From an uncultured Planctomycetota bacterium (GTDB lineage: Bacteria > Planctomycetota > SZUA-567 > JAFGNG01), in assembly GCA_947311175.1 (NCBI GenBank), contig CAMZKK010000066.1, positions 1-7,288 on the forward strand: DNA of 7,288 bases, given 5' to 3'. Every line of letters begins with the position of its first letter. Positions within the stretch are counted from its first letter, which is position 1. Position numbers and translations under genes: made by a program. Under the pieces are notes generated by a model, which had not been told where the DNA came from, made no database searches, and worked only from the letters and a program-made list of their open reading frames with translations. This document shows, one piece after another, positions 5,530-7,288 of the stretch.

Positions 5530-5548
5530 CTTTTCATTTTTAACTTTT
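5521..5548. repeat. Perfect 14-bp tandem duplication
   Basis: The unit CATTTTTAACTTTT occurs twice end to end (5521-5534 and 5535-5548), followed by a variant TTAATTGTTAA. It forms the right edge of repeat copy B and supplies its right arm. Replication slippage in AT-rich intergenic DNA is the simplest explanation. Confidence 0.75.
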
Positions 5549-5563
5549 AATTGTTAAAGAGTT

Positions 5564-5596
5564 GCGGGACAAGCAAAGATGCTTTGCATATCCCGC
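5564..5596 (-). terminator. Strong hairpin behind mcp, possible terminator
   Basis: Fifteen bases after the mcp stop, GCGGGA (5596-5591 on the transcript) pairs with TCCCGC (5569-5564), continued after a short imperfect segment by GCAAA/TTTGC around a 5-base loop. This gives about 13 pairs with one U-U mismatch. The following bases AACTCTTTAAC are only weakly U-rich, so termination efficiency is doubtful. The 3' arm could instead pair as TGTCCC (5571-5566) with GGGACA (5603-5598), giving two exclusive folds. Confidence 0.45.
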
Positions 5597-5611
5597 GTGT
5601 CCCTCGTTTTG

Positions 5612-7288
5612 TTAAAAGTCCTCAAACTCATCATCATCTAATGGGATAACGGTATCTGGATTAACTACCTTCATATCATTTGATTTAATGATATTGCGCT
5701 GGGTTTTCTTTTGTCCGATTGTTAGGGCTGGTCTTTTTTGGTGGGTTACTGCTTGCGGAGTAGAATGAACAGTTATTCTTCCGCTTTGATTTTCGTTCGC
5801 ACCCCCAACAATCTCTACCAAATCATCAACCATCTTGTTTAATTCTCTGGCTTGCCCAGACAACTCTTCACTTGCAGATGCAGATTCTTCAGCATTAGCA
5901 GCGTTGGTTTGGGTGACGGTATCCAAATTTGCAACCGCGGTATTGATTTGATCCACACCTTGTGCTTGTTCATTGCTTGCTGCCGCAACTTCTCCGATAA
6001 GACCGGTTACCTTTTCTATGCCTTCATTGATTTTCTTCAAAATCTCACCAACCTCGATAGAGCCCTTAACCCCAGCTTCAGCACTTTTCTGTGATTTTTC
6101 AATCATTGCGGAAGTATCTTTTGCAGCCTCTGCACTCCTTTGAGCAAGATTACGAACCTCTTCAGCAACAACCGCAAAACCTTTACCGGCATCTCCTGCT
6201 CTTGCAGCCTCAACCGCGGCATTAAGGGCAAGAAGATTGGTTTGAAATGCTATTTCTTCGATGGTTTTGATAATCTTTGCGGTGTCGTCACTTGATTTTT
6301 TGATTTCATCAATCGCAACAGACATCCTTTCCATTGCCTCAACGCCATCACTTGCTCCTTTACTTGCTTCTGTAGAAAGATTGTTCGCTTGGGCTGCATT
6401 GTCAGAATTTTGTCTTGTCATTCCAGCCATCTCTTCAAGGCTTGATGATATTTCTTCTAAACTACTTGCCTGCTCACTTGCACCCTCAGCCATCTGTTGG
6501 CTCGCAGAAGCAACTTGCCCTGATGCAGAGGATACTTGTTCTCCCCCAGAGCGTAAACCTTCAATAATTCTATCAATTGGTTTGGCAATTCCCCGAGCGA
6601 TAAAGATAGCAATTAGTGCTACAATGATTCCGGCAAGGACACCAATTGCGGTGGTCCAGCTAATTAATTTTGTGCCTATCTCTCTTCCTGTCGCAACCAT
6701 TTCACCCTTTGCCTTCATTGCTACCGCTTCGTCAATTTCACAAATTAAAGCCCAAGTATTATCGAAAACCTTGATTGGAGTCCATGCACTCAAAACCTTA
6801 CTGCCAAGATAATCATCAATCACCCTTGCATCTGTCTTACCATTAAATGCTTCCTTTGTCGCATCGGTATTTACTTTATTGCCTTGTTTGAAAGAAGCCG
6901 CAATACTGTAACCTTTTGGATTAAGAATTGAGTCAGATCTCATATGCCCATCACCACCAACAAGATATGCCTCAAGGGCTCTTTTTTTATCTGAACCGAT
7001 AGCTATTATTTTATCAATTCCTTTATATGAAAGCTGAAGTCCAATAATTAATTCGATATCCCCACCATTTATTACCGGTTGAGTAATAAAGGCTGCAGGT
7101 GTGCCTCCACTTGGAGCATACGGCTCAAAATCACCAAACGCCAACTTTCCGCTTGAGATACTTTTGCGGACAGCCTTGCCTAGAGATGAGTCTGCAAATT
7201 TTCCATTTACAAGATTTGTTTGATAATCTGCTTCTTTGCATGCTGAGTAAAAACATAATCCATCAGGATTGATTAAAAACAAATCATA
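5612..7288 (-). CDS. Methyl-accepting chemotaxis protein, Cache-type sensor (5' end outside window)
   Basis: An inner-membrane chemoreceptor; 558 residues are visible and the frame is open to the right edge. It begins inside the periplasmic domain (YDLFLINPDGLCFY). The TTG at 7282 is therefore an internal Leu, not a start. The membrane-distal Cache part includes AYLVGGDGHMRSDSILNP (about 107-124) and LSAWTPIKVFDNTWALICEID. One transmembrane helix follows (LISWTTAIGVLAGIIVALIAI, about 208-228), then a very short HAMP-like stretch GIAKPIDRIIEGL. The long signalling coiled coil has the conserved tip IAFQTNLLALNAAVEAARAG (about 346-365). An unstructured tail of about 60 residues ends in EFEDF, which fits the x-aromatic-x-x-aromatic CheR/CheB docking pentapeptide. 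The first transmembrane helix and start lie outside. The ligand cannot be predicted. It stands upstream of cheR, cheD and cheB, the enzymes that would modify it. Confidence 0.95.
   Translation of the reverse strand, partial: YDLFLINPDGLCFYSACKEADYQTNLVNGKFADSSLGKAVRKSISSGKLAFGDFEPYAPSGGTPAAFITQPVINGGDIELIIGLQLSYKGIDKIIAIGSDKKRALEAYLVGGDGHMRSDSILNPKGYSIAASFKQGNKVNTDATKEAFNGKTDARVIDDYLGSKVLSAWTPIKVFDNTWALICEIDEAVAMKAKGEMVATGREIGTKLISWTTAIGVLAGIIVALIAIFIARGIAKPIDRIIEGLRSGGEQVSSASGQVASASQQMAEGASEQASSLEEISSSLEEMAGMTRQNSDNAAQANNLSTEASKGASDGVEAMERMSVAIDEIKKSSDDTAKIIKTIEEIAFQTNLLALNAAVEAARAGDAGKGFAVVAEEVRNLAQRSAEAAKDTSAMIEKSQKSAEAGVKGSIEVGEILKKINEGIEKVTGLIGEVAAASNEQAQGVDQINTAVANLDTVTQTNAANAEESASASEELSGQARELNKMVDDLVEIVGGANENQSGRITVHSTPQAVTHQKRPALTIGQKKTQRNIIKSNDMKVVNPDTVIPLDDDEFEDF

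Noticed and set aside
6261..6812. A 183-codon open frame on the plus strand, opposite mcp
   Set aside because: It is the antisense of the highly repetitive Ala/Ser/Glu coiled-coil coding region; the protein has no recognisable domain and the minus-strand MCP is certain.
7280..7282. TTG at 7282 as the start of the receptor gene
   Set aside because: Sequence upstream of it to the edge (Y-D-L) continues the Cache domain, and the membrane-anchoring first helix is missing, so the gene extends beyond the window.

Overview
The window is a chemotaxis/signal-transduction gene cluster. All its genes lie on the minus strand, so it is transcribed from right to left. By eye the DNA is AT-rich, and the gene junctions are tight: ATGA stop/start overlaps at brnT-brnA and cheD-HDOD, and gaps of 8 to 43 bases at several others. 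The set combines CheD, a CheX-type phosphatase, a stand-alone CheY, an HDOD protein, a C-terminal pentapeptide on the receptor, and a PAS protein that ends after its HisKA helices. That mix suggests a free-living, motile, Gram-negative bacterium of the deltaproteobacterial kind or an uncultured relative. No single gene fixes the taxon, and this placement is inference.

Layout in transcription order: (1) a methyl-accepting chemotaxis protein whose 5' end lies outside the window (7288-5612); (2) a 270-base spacer (5611-5342) holding a strong hairpin behind mcp, a 14-bp tandem duplication, an AT-rich dispersed repeat and a promoter; (3) a BrnT/BrnA-type toxin-antitoxin pair (5341-4782); (4) the methyltransferase gene cheR, with a TTG start (4747-3962); (5) a two-PAS protein ending in a HisKA phosphoacceptor domain, with no ATPase domain (3953-2931); (6) a single-domain response regulator (2887-2501); (7) a 67-base spacer with a second copy of the dispersed repeat and a hairpin over the cheD start; (8) cheD (2433-1960), an HDOD gene (1963-1112), cheY (1098-709), a cheX-like phosphatase gene (716-261) and the first 83 codons of cheB (249-1), which runs off the left edge.

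Together the genes cover receptor sensing (MCP), receptor modification (CheR methylation, CheB demethylation, CheD deamidation), the diffusible output (CheY) and signal termination (CheX-like). cheA and cheW are not in the window and would be expected beyond an edge. The PAS-HisKA protein and its neighbouring receiver look like a side module that borrows or relays phosphate.

The least ordinary points are the toxin-antitoxin pair inserted ahead of cheR with its own promoter and dyad, the kinase-less HisKA protein, the HDOD protein that keeps HD-type histidines and aspartates, two copies of a dispersed repeat sharing a 10-bp core, and a perfect 10-bp hairpin over the cheD ribosome binding site. 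I did not find a clearly undescribed multi-gene system.
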